Source of the DNA: Clostridia bacterium
Lineage (GTDB): Bacteria > Bacillota > Clostridia > Oscillospirales > SIG627
DNA length: 64,000 bases
Direction: 5' to 3'
Assembly (NCBI GenBank): GCA_017440805.1
Contig: JAFSGN010000018.1
Location: 26,482-90,481, forward strand
Both the position numbers and the translations under genes were made by a program. The notes under the pieces were generated by a model that made no database searches, had not been told where the DNA came from, and saw only the letters and a program-made list of their open reading frames with translations. Positions 43,557 through 52,111 of the stretch are shown here, in pieces; positions within the stretch are counted from its first letter, which is position 1; each line of letters opens with the position of its first letter.

Positions 43557-44816
43557 ATGACAATTACATTAAATTCCCACGCCCCCGAAGGCAGAATAGA
43601 CAATATGCCCGCATCAAAATCCATTGCCCACCGTGCGTTTATCTGTGCTTGTTTTGCTCAGGGCGAAACAGAAATAGAGTGTGACTCTTTTTCGGAGGAT
43701 ATACAGGCGACGGTAGGCGTTATAAAAAGCCTGGGGGCAGAGGTTACAAAACAGGGAAACAGATATACCGTTATTCCCGTAAAGTCAGTTCCGAAAGAGC
43801 AAGTACAACTGGATTTTTTTGAAAGCGGTTCTACAATGCGGTTTATTCTCCCCATTCTGGGTGCATTGGGAATAAAGGCGGAAATGCTCACACGGGGAAG
43901 GCTTACAACACGGCCTCTTTCACCCCTTTACGAGATACTTTCATCAAGCGGAATGATACTTTCCCCTCAGGGTATATGTCCGCTTTACTGCGAGGGAAAA
44001 CTCAATAAAAATAACTTTTCACTTGACGCAGGAGTAAGTTCCCAGTTTATATCAGGTCTGCTTTTCGCCCTTTCACTGTCCGGGGGAGGAACAGTTGAAA
44101 TAACAGGGAGTTTTGAATCCAGAGATTATGTATATCTCACCTGTGATATTCTGAAGAAATTCGGAATACAGGTAACACATAAAGATAATAAATTTACGGT
44201 ATCCCGGGGAAAAATCACATCTCCCGGTAAAATAATCATCGAAAGCGACTGGTCCAATGCGGCGTTCTGGTTATCGCTGGGGGCGTTAAGCCGTAAAGGT
44301 ATTTCGGTAAGTCCCCTTAACTTAAATTCGGTTCAGGGAGATATAAGAATACTTGATATACTTAAAAAATTCGGTGCGGAAATAATCACGGAAAAAGACA
44401 GTATAACCGTAAGAAAAGGACAACTTTCCGCCATACATTTTGATGCTCGGGACATCCCCGACCTTGTTCCTGTCATCTCGGTGGTGGCAGCGGCATCGGA
44501 AGGGGTTACCGTAATAGACGGAATTTCCCGGTTGAGAATAAAAGAAAGCGACAGAGTACATTCGGTGTGCGAAATGCTTGGAAATTTAGGCATAAAAACT
44601 CAGTCGGATGCCAACAGTATGAAAATTTACGGCGGAAAACTTACCGGAGGTACGGTGGATTCTTTCGGAGACCACAGAATTGTTATGTCAGCGTCAATAG
44701 CCTCCTTTGTTGCAGAGGGAGAGGTTACCATAAATAACGCCCGGGCGGTAAACAAAAGTTACCCCACTTTCTTCGGAGAGATTGGGAAATTGGGTGCTCA
44801 GGTAAAGGAGAAATAG
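43557..44816 (+). CDS. aroA: 3-phosphoshikimate 1-carboxyvinyltransferase (EPSP synthase)
   Basis: 419 aa; transfers enolpyruvyl from PEP to shikimate-3-phosphate. Motifs are SKSIAHRAFI (substrate lysine and arginine), ESGSTMRFILPIL (the PEP-site loop, GST rather than the NAGTAMR of class I enzymes, pointing to class II), SSQFISGLLFAL, RIKESDRV and FGDHRIVMS. Length is standard. The start is two bases after aroB; aroC follows with a one-base gap. Class II enzymes are generally glyphosate-tolerant, but I infer nothing further. Confidence 0.97.
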   Translation: MTITLNSHAPEGRIDNMPASKSIAHRAFICACFAQGETEIECDSFSEDIQATVGVIKSLGAEVTKQGNRYTVIPVKSVPKEQVQLDFFESGSTMRFILPILGALGIKAEMLTRGRLTTRPLSPLYEILSSSGMILSPQGICPLYCEGKLNKNNFSLDAGVSSQFISGLLFALSLSGGGTVEITGSFESRDYVYLTCDILKKFGIQVTHKDNKFTVSRGKITSPGKIIIESDWSNAAFWLSLGALSRKGISVSPLNLNSVQGDIRILDILKKFGAEIITEKDSITVRKGQLSAIHFDARDIPDLVPVISVVAAASEGVTVIDGISRLRIKESDRVHSVCEMLGNLGIKTQSDANSMKIYGGKLTGGTVDSFGDHRIVMSASIASFVAEGEVTINNARAVNKSYPTFFGEIGKLGAQVKEK

Positions 44817-44817
44817 T

Positions 44818-45897
44818 ATGAATACATTCGGAACAGCATTAAAGGTTTCAATTTTCGGGCAGTCCCATTCCGACGCCATAGGAGTTACAATAGAAGGAAT
44901 ACCTCCGGGTTTTGAGATAGATACTCAGAAAATTCTTGATTTCTGTCAGCGTCGGGCACCCGGCAACAGTTCAGTTTCCACCAAGAGAAAAGAGGCGGAC
45001 ATTCCCCGGTTTATTTCGGGTATTGTTGACGGAAAAACCTGCGGAGCGCCAATCTGTGCCATAATAGAAAACGGAGATTTCCGTTCCCGCGATTATGATA
45101 AACTTAAAACCGTACCCCGCCCCTCTCATGCCGATTATCCCGCTTTTGTGAAGTTTGAGGGATATAACGATATCCGCGGCGGCGGTCAGTTTTCGGGAAG
45201 ACTTACGGCTCCCCTTTGTATTGCAGGGGGAATTGCCCTGCAGGTCCTTTCTTCCATGGGTATAAAAATCGGTGCCCATATATATGAGATTGACGGCATA
45301 AAAGACGCGTCATATCATCCTGTTGATGTGACGGAGAAAGATTTTAAACTGCAGGACGGATTCCCGACGCTTACAAAAGAAAGCGGAGAAAAAATGGAAA
45401 AAGCCATTCTTTCGGCAAGGAACAACGGAGATTCCGTCGGGGGAATTATAGAATGTGCGGTTGTAGGTATGGATGCAGGATACGGCTCACCCATGTTTGA
45501 GGGTGTCGAGAATGTAATTTCTCAGGCAGTGTTTGCAATACCTGCGGTAAAGGGAATTGAGTTCGGTGCGGGATTTGACACCGCAAGAAAAAAAGGCTCG
45601 GAAAACAATGATTCCTATGTTATAAAAGACGAAAAAGTGACAACACTCACCAATAACTGCGGAGGAATTTCGGGAGGAATAACCAACGGTATGCCCATAA
45701 TTTTCCGCGCCGCCTTTAAACCCACACCCTCTGTTGCAAAAACACAGAACAGTGTAAATCTTGAAACTCTTGAAAACTGTGAAGTTCTGATAGAGGGCAG
45801 ACACGACCCTTGTGTTGTGCCACGCGCCGTACCTGTGGTTGAAGCGGCAGCGGCAATAGCAGTCTGCGATATAATATTTAAAAATAAATACATTTAA
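44818..45897 (+). CDS. aroC: Chorismate synthase
   Basis: 359-aa FMN-dependent lyase that makes chorismate, the branch point for Phe, Tyr and Trp. Motifs are GQSHSDAIGVTIEGIPPGF (a variant of GESHG...), RRAPGNSSVSTKRKE, DIRGGGQFSGRLTAPL with the catalytic region, and the C-terminal GRHDPCVVPRAVPVVEAA. Reduced flavin must be supplied by another protein. AAGGAGA in the end of aroA serves as ribosome site. Confidence 0.97.
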   Translation: MNTFGTALKVSIFGQSHSDAIGVTIEGIPPGFEIDTQKILDFCQRRAPGNSSVSTKRKEADIPRFISGIVDGKTCGAPICAIIENGDFRSRDYDKLKTVPRPSHADYPAFVKFEGYNDIRGGGQFSGRLTAPLCIAGGIALQVLSSMGIKIGAHIYEIDGIKDASYHPVDVTEKDFKLQDGFPTLTKESGEKMEKAILSARNNGDSVGGIIECAVVGMDAGYGSPMFEGVENVISQAVFAIPAVKGIEFGAGFDTARKKGSENNDSYVIKDEKVTTLTNNCGGISGGITNGMPIIFRAAFKPTPSVAKTQNSVNLETLENCEVLIEGRHDPCVVPRAVPVVEAAAAIAVCDIIFKNKYI

Positions 45898-45911
45898 ATT
45901 TGGGGGATATT

Positions 45912-47051
45912 ATGGATATAAAAAAATTACGCTCAGAAATTGATGAGATAAATTCAGGTCTTGTGGAACTTTATAAAAAAAGAATGGAAGTTTCCGCAAA
46001 AATTGCAGAATACAAAAGACAAAACAAAATGCCGGTTTTTGATGCGGCAAGAGAAAGAGAACTGCTCAACAAGGTTTCCGAGCAGGCAGGAGAAGAATAC
46101 GAACAGGGTGTGCGGGTTCTTTTTTCAATGCTTATGGAACTTTCCCGTTCCCATCAGAACCGTATTCTTTCAGAAACATCTCCTTTGTCACAGGAGGTAA
46201 AAAGAGCACTTGAGGAAACTCCCTGTCTCTTCCCCGAAAAAGCGGTGGTTGCGTGTCAGGGAATTGAGGGTGCAAATTCCCAGACCGCCTGCGAAAAACT
46301 GTTCGGTTTCCCCAATATTATGTATTTCAACAGTTTTGAAAGCGTTTTTTCGGCAGTGGAAAAAGGACTTTGCAAATACGGCATTCTTCCTCTTGAAAAC
46401 AGTACCGCAGGCTCTGTAAGACAGGTGTATGACCTTATGGTGGAGAAGAATTTCAGCATTGTACGCAGTGTAAGAGTGCAGATTAACCATGTTCTTCTCA
46501 CAAAACCGGGTGTAAAACTCAGCGATATTACCGAGGTTATTTCTCACGAACAGGCAATATCCCAGTGCAGTGACTACATAAAAGCAAAAGGTTTTAAGGT
46601 TACAACCTGTGAAAATACGGCACTTGCGTCAAAGATGGTAGCCGAAAGCGACAGAACCGATGTGGCAGCCATTGCCTCACGCTCCTGTGCCGAATGTTAC
46701 GGTCTGAATATTGCAGACAGTAAAATACAGAACAATACCAGCAATTATACCCGCTTTATCTGCATTTCAAAGAAACTTGAAATATACCCCGGTGCAGACA
46801 GAACATCAATAATGATGGTTACCTCTCATAAGCCGGGTTCTCTGTACCGTGTTCTTTCAAGATTTTTTGCACTTGGCGTAAATCTTACAAAACTGGAGAG
46901 CCGTCCTATTCCGGGCAGAGATTTTGAATTCCGTTTCTATTTTGATATTGCCGAATCGGTTTATTCCCCCGCCCTTGCTCAGCTTATCTGCGAACTTGAG
47001 GGCGAGGTTGAGGAATTTTCATATTTAGGTACCTATTCCGAGGTGATTTAG
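45912..47051 (+). CDS. pheA: Bifunctional chorismate mutase / prephenate dehydratase
   Basis: 379 aa in three parts. Residues 1-85 are an AroQ-type helical chorismate mutase (DIKKLRSEIDEINSGLVELYKKR, with the catalytic Arg and Lys). Residues 110-285 are prephenate dehydratase (GIEGANSQTACEKLF, LPLENSTAGSV, SNYTRFICI with the TRF motif). The last 80 are an ACT domain (HKPGSLYRVLSRFFALGVNLTKLESRP) expected to bind Phe for feedback inhibition. Start at ATG 45912 after GGGGGA; a TTG 12 bp upstream is disfavoured. Confidence 0.95.
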   Translation: MDIKKLRSEIDEINSGLVELYKKRMEVSAKIAEYKRQNKMPVFDAARERELLNKVSEQAGEEYEQGVRVLFSMLMELSRSHQNRILSETSPLSQEVKRALEETPCLFPEKAVVACQGIEGANSQTACEKLFGFPNIMYFNSFESVFSAVEKGLCKYGILPLENSTAGSVRQVYDLMVEKNFSIVRSVRVQINHVLLTKPGVKLSDITEVISHEQAISQCSDYIKAKGFKVTTCENTALASKMVAESDRTDVAAIASRSCAECYGLNIADSKIQNNTSNYTRFICISKKLEIYPGADRTSIMMVTSHKPGSLYRVLSRFFALGVNLTKLESRPIPGRDFEFRFYFDIAESVYSPALAQLICELEGEVEEFSYLGTYSEVI

Positions 47052-47052
47052 T

Positions 47053-48288
47053 ATGGGAGAAAAAAAGTGCGGTCTTCTGGGGGAGAAACTTTCTCACAGT
47101 TTTTCACCGCAAATCCATCGTCTTCTTGCAGACTATGAATATTCCCTTTTTCCCACACCGTCCGAAAAAGTAGAGGAATTTATTACAAAAGGCGACTGGT
47201 ACGGAATAAATGTTACTGTGCCGTACAAGGAAAAAGTCATACCGTATCTCGACTGTATAAGCCCTGAGGCAAAAAAAATCGGCGCGGTCAATACCGTTGT
47301 TCGTGACAAAGACAACCGTCTTTGCGGATATAATACCGATTTTTACGGATTTTCTTATCTTGTTGACTTCTGCGGATTTGATGTGAAAGGCAAAAAGTGC
47401 ATTATTTTAGGCAGCGGAGGTTCAAGCAAAACCGTATTTAATGTATTGCAGGCAAAGGAAGCGGGAGAGATTGTCGTAATTTCAAGACGGGGCGAAAATA
47501 ATTATGACAATATAAATATCCATTCCGATGCCGGCATTATAGTAAACACCACTCCCGTGGGAATGTACCCCGAAAATTACCAAAAACTTATAGAACTCAG
47601 GGATTTTCCGCAGTGCCGGGGGGTTATCGACCTTATATACAACCCCGAAAAAACCCCGTTGCTTCTTGATGCGGAAAAGTTGGGTATCAAGCACTCAAAC
47701 GGACTTTTGATGCTGGTTGCCCAGGCAAAAGCCGCAAGTGAAATTTTTACGGGAGAAAAGATATCCGACACAGCAATACACACCATACTTTCCGGTCTCC
47801 GTCGAGAAATGCTGAATGTGGTGCTTGTGGGAATGGCGGGATGCGGAAAAAGCACGGTGGGGAAAATTCTGGCTGAAAAAACCAACCGTGAGTTTCTGGA
47901 TACCGATGATATAATTTCCCAAAATGGCAAAACTCCCGCCGAAATAATCACGACAAAAGGCGAAGCCGAGTTCAGAAAAATCGAAACCGAGGTTGTCAGA
48001 CAAACAGGCAAACAAAGAGGAAAAATTATTGCAACCGGCGGAGGAGTCGTAACCGTAAAGGAAAATTATCCGCCTCTCCATCAGAACGGAATAATAATAT
48101 TCATAAACCGTTCCCCAAAACTTATGACCTCCGAGAACAGACCTTTGTCGGAAAAATACGGGGTTGAAAACCTGTATAACAGCCGTCTCCCGATGTACCG
48201 TGAGTTCTGCGACCGGGAAACAGATGGTGACAAAACACCTCAAGAGGTGGCACAGGATATACTGGATATTCTGAAAACAATTATGTAG
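47053..48288 (+). CDS. aroEK: Shikimate dehydrogenase / shikimate kinase fusion
   Basis: 411 aa. The first 255 residues are AroE (KLSHSFSPQIH for shikimate binding, NVTVPYKEKV with the catalytic lysine, NTD in CGYNTDFYGF, and the Rossmann LGSGGSSKTVF). From about residue 255 it is AroK: Walker A VGMAGCGKSTVG, LDTDDII for shikimate, GGGVV, and ENRPL in the lid. The fusion puts steps four and five of the pathway in one chain. It starts 1 bp after pheA and is followed after 10 bp by aroQ. Confidence 0.94.
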   Translation: MGEKKCGLLGEKLSHSFSPQIHRLLADYEYSLFPTPSEKVEEFITKGDWYGINVTVPYKEKVIPYLDCISPEAKKIGAVNTVVRDKDNRLCGYNTDFYGFSYLVDFCGFDVKGKKCIILGSGGSSKTVFNVLQAKEAGEIVVISRRGENNYDNINIHSDAGIIVNTTPVGMYPENYQKLIELRDFPQCRGVIDLIYNPEKTPLLLDAEKLGIKHSNGLLMLVAQAKAASEIFTGEKISDTAIHTILSGLRREMLNVVLVGMAGCGKSTVGKILAEKTNREFLDTDDIISQNGKTPAEIITTKGEAEFRKIETEVVRQTGKQRGKIIATGGGVVTVKENYPPLHQNGIIIFINRSPKLMTSENRPLSEKYGVENLYNSRLPMYREFCDRETDGDKTPQEVAQDILDILKTIM

Positions 48289-48298
48289 AGGGAAAAAT

Positions 48299-48733
48299 AT
48301 GAAAAAAATACTTGTAATAAACGGACCTAATTTAAATATGCTGGGGATACGGGAACCTGATTTGTACGGAAAAAAGGACTACCCTGCACTGTGCGAATAT
48401 ATAAGCGAGTGTGCGGTAAAAATGGGTGTTCAGGTTGAAATATATCAGTCAAACAGCGAGGGGGATATTGTGAACGCCATACAGACGGCGTACAACACAA
48501 AAGACGGCATAGTCATAAATCCTGCCGCCTACACTCATACAAGTGTCGCCATTCTTGACGCAGTCAAGGCGGTGGGTATTCCCACCGTAGAGGTTCACCT
48601 TACCGATGTTTCCCAAAGAGAAGAGTTCAGAAAAATTTCTTATGTGGGAACTGCCTGTGTTGCCACCTTCAAAGGACTGGGTTTTGAGGGGTACAAAAAG
48701 GCAATGGAAACACTTGTAAAAGAGGATATGTAA
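48299..48733 (+). CDS. aroQ: 3-dehydroquinate dehydratase, type II
   Basis: 144-aa dodecameric type II enzyme converting 3-dehydroquinate to 3-dehydroshikimate. Clear motifs are NGPNLNMLGIREPDLYG with the catalytic Tyr, NPAAYTHTSVAILDA with the active-site Asn and His, and EVHLTDVSQREEFR. GAGGGAAA precedes the ATG. It is the last gene of the operon; a repeat-like hairpin begins at its stop codon, then a strong terminator. Confidence 0.97.
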   Translation: MKKILVINGPNLNMLGIREPDLYGKKDYPALCEYISECAVKMGVQVEIYQSNSEGDIVNAIQTAYNTKDGIVINPAAYTHTSVAILDAVKAVGIPTVEVHLTDVSQREEFRKISYVGTACVATFKGLGFEGYKKAMETLVKEDM

Positions 48734-48769
48734 AAAGTTCAGACAGTCAAAAACAAATCCGGAACATTA
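48733..48769 (+). repeat. 3'-UTR repeat, copy A (partial)
   Basis: Begins at the aroQ stop. It shares GTTCAGACnGTCAnAAACAA with copies B (51972) and C (60735). It keeps a weak TTCaGA/TCcGGAA pairing but lacks the second half of the element. Confidence 0.6.
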
Positions 48770-48799
48770 AGGTTGTGCCATAAAGGACAGTTTTGCAAG

Positions 48800-48840
48800 A
48801 ATACGGTATATCTCGAAAGAGGTATGCCGTATTTTGTATT
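48800..48840 (+). terminator. Terminator of the aro operon
   Basis: 15-bp stem (48800-48814 with 48819-48833, two wobble pairs), GAAA tetraloop, then a T-rich tail (TTGTATTTG). Confidence 0.9.
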
Positions 48841-48963
48841 TGTGGGCACAAATACATTGCTTGTCGGAAAGATTGAAAAATAACAGATAAACAAAAAAGT
48901 TCCCGTGTATAAAGTCTTTTTTTGACCTCTCGGAAGGTAACCAGATAAATTTTACTAAATATG

Positions 48964-48992
48964 TTTACAAACCGCAAAAATTATGATATAAT
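48964..48992 (+). promoter_or_regulatory. Promoter ahead of two small genes
   Basis: TTTACA at 48964-48969 and TATAAT at 48987-48992 with a 17-bp spacer. The only gene-like content downstream before 49238 is the 53-codon ORF. Confidence 0.7.
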
Positions 48993-49025
48993 AACTGTGC
49001 CAAACAAACTAAATATACAGCACAT

Positions 49026-49187
49026 ATGGGTGTATTTTTCATTTTAGGGATATTTATATCCTTTTTGACAATACTCTTTTGTGATGAGTTTGATAAAATG
49101 CAAATTCCGTACACGAGAGAGTATCATATACCCAATCTGTATACAGTTTGTTTGGCGACAACCGGAATTTGTGTTTTTGTGCGCTGA
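49026..49187 (+). CDS. Possible small hydrophobic peptide
   Basis: 53-codon ORF beginning GVFFILGIFISFLTILF, a membrane-helix-like start, then a short polar part (DEFDKMQIPYTREY). It lies between a good promoter and a hairpin terminator, so it is positioned as a transcribed unit. No Shine-Dalgarno site of note precedes it. It may be a leader or a small membrane protein; no family recognised. Confidence 0.4.
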   Translation: MGVFFILGIFISFLTILFCDEFDKMQIPYTREYHIPNLYTVCLATTGICVFVR

Positions 49188-49208
49188 TTACGGTCGGCGC
49201 ACTTTTTA
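49179..49208 (+). terminator. Terminator after the small ORF
   Basis: GTGCGCTGA and TCGGCGCAC (one wobble) with a 6-nt loop, followed by TTTTTATTT. It lies upstream of the 49238 gene, so it may act as an attenuator for that gene. Confidence 0.75.
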
Positions 49209-49237
49209 TTTGAGAAAACTTATCGAATCAGGAGAAA

Positions 49238-49594
49238 ATGAGTAATTACGACAAAATAACAAAACAAGATATTGAAGATATAAATAAAGATGATTTTTGG
49301 GATGATACGATAAACAATAACCGTGAGCTTTTCAAGCGTGCACTATCAGACGCGGTGGATTTACAAATTCGCAAGATTGAGGAGGAAATCAAAGATATTG
49401 AAGTACCGCCACTAATCAAACGGCACAAGATACAAATGAACCGTTTGTTTCGTGAGCGAGCAGGTGGCTCTTTTCTTCCGTTTCCCGAAGAAGATACTCT
49501 CTATGAGAGATTGCGAAGCAAACTCATAATAAAACTCAAAATCCACGAATTTTTCGATCGTCGTAAAAAACGGAAAAGAGAGATAAAAAAATAG
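49238..49594 (+). CDS. Unknown small charged protein
   Basis: 118 aa, very rich in Lys, Glu, Asp and Arg, without membrane helices. The N-terminus (DKITKQDIEDINKDDFWDD) is acidic, and the C-terminus is strongly basic (FFDRRKKRKREIKK). The mid part is probably helical. No family is recognised. CAGGAGAAA gives a good start. The preceding promoter is 250 bp upstream with a terminator in between. Base composition is more A/T-rich than neighbours, which may mean acquisition. Confidence 0.55.
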   Translation: MSNYDKITKQDIEDINKDDFWDDTINNNRELFKRALSDAVDLQIRKIEEEIKDIEVPPLIKRHKIQMNRLFRERAGGSFLPFPEEDTLYERLRSKLIIKLKIHEFFDRRKKRKREIKK

Positions 49595-49612
49595 ATTTAT
49601 CTCCTAAAACAG

Positions 49613-49652
49613 AAAAAATACGAGAAACTTTACGGTGTTTCTCGTATTTTTT
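49613..49652. terminator. Bidirectional terminator between 49238 gene and amidase gene
   Basis: Perfect 16-bp stem (49613-49628 with 49637-49652), 8-nt loop, bounded by six A and six T. Confidence 0.9.
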
Positions 49653-49667
49653 CTTGTTATGAAAAAT

Positions 49668-50435
49668 TTACAGTTGATTAAGTGCTCTTTCGGGGAAAAG
49701 AGGAAAGACATAAGACGCCGAAACAAAGCCTGAAATTCCTCCGAAATTTATTCTGTACCACAGACCGCATTTGCATAATATCCGGACAGTAGTTCCGTTG
49801 GGAACCCTTGAGACCACCGCTGAAGACGATGAAGGTTCACTGCGTATATTAAGACCGGAGCCGTCAGTAATCACAAGACCGGGGATATAATCGGGTTTTG
49901 GCACAAAAGGAGTAGAAGTAAACGCGGCGGTCGCCTGAGACAGAACACGGGCGATGTTTTGCGTATTTGACTTGATAAATGCCTCATCTTCGGGATTGTC
50001 GTGATAGCCGATTTCCACAAGTATGGCAGGTGCCCGTGTTTTGTTTAGTTCAATAAATGTAAGATTAGGTATAATATTCACAAGAGAGGGAATGGGATAA
50101 ATAGTTTTATAGTACTCTGCCGTAATCTGGGCATATCGTCTGGAGAGGGCACTGTCGCGGAAGTAATATATATCGCAACCCCGCAAAAGCCCCGAGAGAT
50201 TTTCTGCGGCAGAGTTGGAATGAATGGCAAGATATGCGTTATAGTTGAATACATTTGCGTTGTCTGCCGCCTGTTGTGCAGTCATCCAGGGCATATTTCT
50301 GCCAAAACATATTCCGCTTGACGAAAGATATGGCTCCATTGCATCTGCAATTAAATTGGTAAAATATTCCTCTGTTCCGCCGTTTAAGTAAAAATTGAAT
50401 TCCTGTCCTGAAGGACTTAAATAAATACAAGCCAC
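49668..50435 (-). CDS. N-acetylmuramoyl-L-alanine amidase (Amidase_3) with SH3b domain
   Basis: 255 aa. Residues 1-175 are an Amidase_3 fold: YLSPSGQEFNFYLNGGTEE at the start, YLAIHSNSAAENLSG with the zinc His, and PAILVEIGYHDNPEDE with the catalytic Glu. A bacterial SH3 domain follows (GSGLNIRSEPSSSSAVVSRV...GISGFVSASYV). It cleaves the amide between MurNAc and the stem peptide. The first zinc ligand is not obvious: the usual His position may be the Phe of QEFN. No signal peptide is seen. It starts at GTG after AGAGGTG. Next to two polysaccharide deacetylases. Confidence 0.82.
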   Translation of the reverse strand: MACIYLSPSGQEFNFYLNGGTEEYFTNLIADAMEPYLSSSGICFGRNMPWMTAQQAADNANVFNYNAYLAIHSNSAAENLSGLLRGCDIYYFRDSALSRRYAQITAEYYKTIYPIPSLVNIIPNLTFIELNKTRAPAILVEIGYHDNPEDEAFIKSNTQNIARVLSQATAAFTSTPFVPKPDYIPGLVITDGSGLNIRSEPSSSSAVVSRVPNGTTVRILCKCGLWYRINFGGISGFVSASYVFPLFPERALNQL

Positions 50436-50536
50436 CTTAAATCACCTCTTTATCATTATATTCCCCGAATTTTTTAAGGTTACTTTTCTTTCTGCCGGTG
50501 AATAATAAGAGTGTACCGGAAAGAAAGGAGAATAAA

Positions 50537-51283
50537 ATGAAAAAGATTTTAAAAATACTTGTTCCGTTTGTTGTTTTTACGGTCTTTACCACTACGGCAT
50601 ACGGACTTGAATGGTATACAAAAATAGAAAAAAACCACCAAAGACCTCAAGTTCCCAACGCAGAGATGCTGTCGGAAAACGGCGGAATTGCAATAGGAAA
50701 CGACGAGAAAAAGATATATCTGACTTTTGATGCAGGTTATGAAAACGGAAATGTAAAGAAAACAGCCGACATTTTAAAGAAAAATAATGTAAAAGGCGCG
50801 TTTTTCATTCTTTCAAATATTGTCCGCACAAATCCCGAACTTATAAAGGAACTTTCCGACAACGGAAACCTCATTTGCAACCATACCCGGAAGCATCCCG
50901 ATATGTCGGCAAAGAGCGAGAAAGAATTTAAAGACGAACTTCTGTCAATGGAGCAGTACTATAAAGAGGCTACGGGAAAAGAAATTTCCAGGTTTTACCG
51001 CCCGCCCGAGGGAAAATATACCGAAAACAATCTTAAGTGGGCAAAAGAGTTGGGGTACAAAACAGTTTTCTGGACCGTCGCTTATCAGGACTGGGACAAC
51101 AATAACCAACTTCCAAAGGAAAAGGCACTCAATATTTTGCTCAGCCGTGTGCACAACGGCGCGGTAATACTTCTTCATCCCACCTCAAAAACCAACGCGG
51201 AAATACTTGACGAATTTATAAAAAAAGTCAGACAAGAAGGCTATGAATTTTGCCTTATAAGTGATATACAGGCGGTGGTTTAA
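50537..51283 (+). CDS. PdaA-like polysaccharide deacetylase
   Basis: 248 aa with a signal peptide (KILKILVPFVVFTVFTTTAYG). The NodB domain shows LTFDAGYENG, where the usual metal DD is DA, then HTRKHPDM (zinc His), RPPEGKYTE and LLHPTS. This FDxGYENG pattern is that of PdaA, which deacetylates MurNAc in spore cortex so that muramic delta-lactam can form. Together with sigG it supports sporulation. AAAGGAG at 50524-50530 sets the ATG at 50537. Confidence 0.82.
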   Translation: MKKILKILVPFVVFTVFTTTAYGLEWYTKIEKNHQRPQVPNAEMLSENGGIAIGNDEKKIYLTFDAGYENGNVKKTADILKKNNVKGAFFILSNIVRTNPELIKELSDNGNLICNHTRKHPDMSAKSEKEFKDELLSMEQYYKEATGKEISRFYRPPEGKYTENNLKWAKELGYKTVFWTVAYQDWDNNNQLPKEKALNILLSRVHNGAVILLHPTSKTNAEILDEFIKKVRQEGYEFCLISDIQAVV

Positions 51284-51957
51284 TGAAAAAGGCACTGTTT
51301 GTATTATGTCTTGCTGTTTTAACTGTCCAGGTGGTTTTCGCACGGGAAATTATAGCAAATAACTCGTCGGCAACCAAAAAAATTGCCCTTACTTTTGATG
51401 ACGGCCCTCACCCGAAACACACCGAGGAAATACTGGATATACTCAAGGAATACGGAGTTAAGGCAACATTTTTTATAATCGGCTCAAACGCACAGAAACA
51501 CCCGGATATTGTCAAAAGAACTTTTGACGAGGGGCATGAATTGGGAAACCACACTTATAACCATGTTTTTATCAACAGAATATCCGACGATAAACTGCGG
51601 GAGGAAATTTCAAAAACCGATGAAATTATAAAACAGATAACCGGAACGGCACCCATAGTTTTCCGTCCTCCCGGCGGTGCCTACAATGACCTTAAGGTTG
51701 ATGTTGTTTCTGCTACGGGGCATAAATGTATTCTGTGGTCCTGGTGGCAGGATACGCGGGACTGGTCCTGTCCTCCTGTTGATAAGGTGGTCAACACCGT
51801 ACTTTCCAATCTTCACGACGGGGATATAATCCTGTTTCACGATTTTAACAACGGCAACACACCTACCGCAAAGGCACTGAGAATTATTATCCCCAGACTC
51901 ATTGAAATGGATTATGAATTTGTAAGTGTTTCGGAACTTATCCAAAGCGAAGTATAA
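51283..51957 (+). CDS. Polysaccharide deacetylase, NodB family
   Basis: 224 aa with a signal peptide of about 20 residues. Complete NodB motifs: LTFDDGPHPKHT (catalytic and metal Asp), GNHTYNH (zinc His), RPPGGAYND, and LFHDF. It is the classical chitin/peptidoglycan deacetylase subgroup. Start ATG overlaps the preceding stop by one base (TAATG), so the two deacetylases are coupled. A composite repeat and terminator follow. Confidence 0.9.
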   Translation: MKKALFVLCLAVLTVQVVFAREIIANNSSATKKIALTFDDGPHPKHTEEILDILKEYGVKATFFIIGSNAQKHPDIVKRTFDEGHELGNHTYNHVFINRISDDKLREEISKTDEIIKQITGTAPIVFRPPGGAYNDLKVDVVSATGHKCILWSWWQDTRDWSCPPVDKVVNTVLSNLHDGDIILFHDFNNGNTPTAKALRIIIPRLIEMDYEFVSVSELIQSEV

Positions 51958-51971
51958 AAAGGAGATGAAAA

Positions 51972-52072
51972 AATGTTCAGACCGTCAGAAACAAATCTGA
52001 ATCATTTTTTCCTGTCTCCCTGAGAAAGGTGGTGTAAAAAACTCTGTTGGAGTTTTTTACACCACCCTTTTC
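51972..52072 (+). repeat. 3'-UTR composite repeat, copy B
   Basis: Starts 14 bp after a stop codon. First half: GTTCAGACCGTCAGAAAC and a TTCAGA/TCTGAA hairpin, then TTTTTTCCTGTCTCC. Second half: hairpin with GTGTAAAAAACTC and its complement. Copy C at 60636-60735 matches it in the same order on the minus strand. Confidence 0.75.
52028..52072 (+). terminator. Terminator within repeat copy B
   Basis: Perfect 17-bp stem (52028-52044 with 52050-52066), TGTTG loop, then CTTTT. Same core as the copy C hairpin. Confidence 0.9.
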
Positions 52073-52111
52073 AATTTCACCATACAAAATGGGTTATAAA
52101 TTTTCCTGCAG

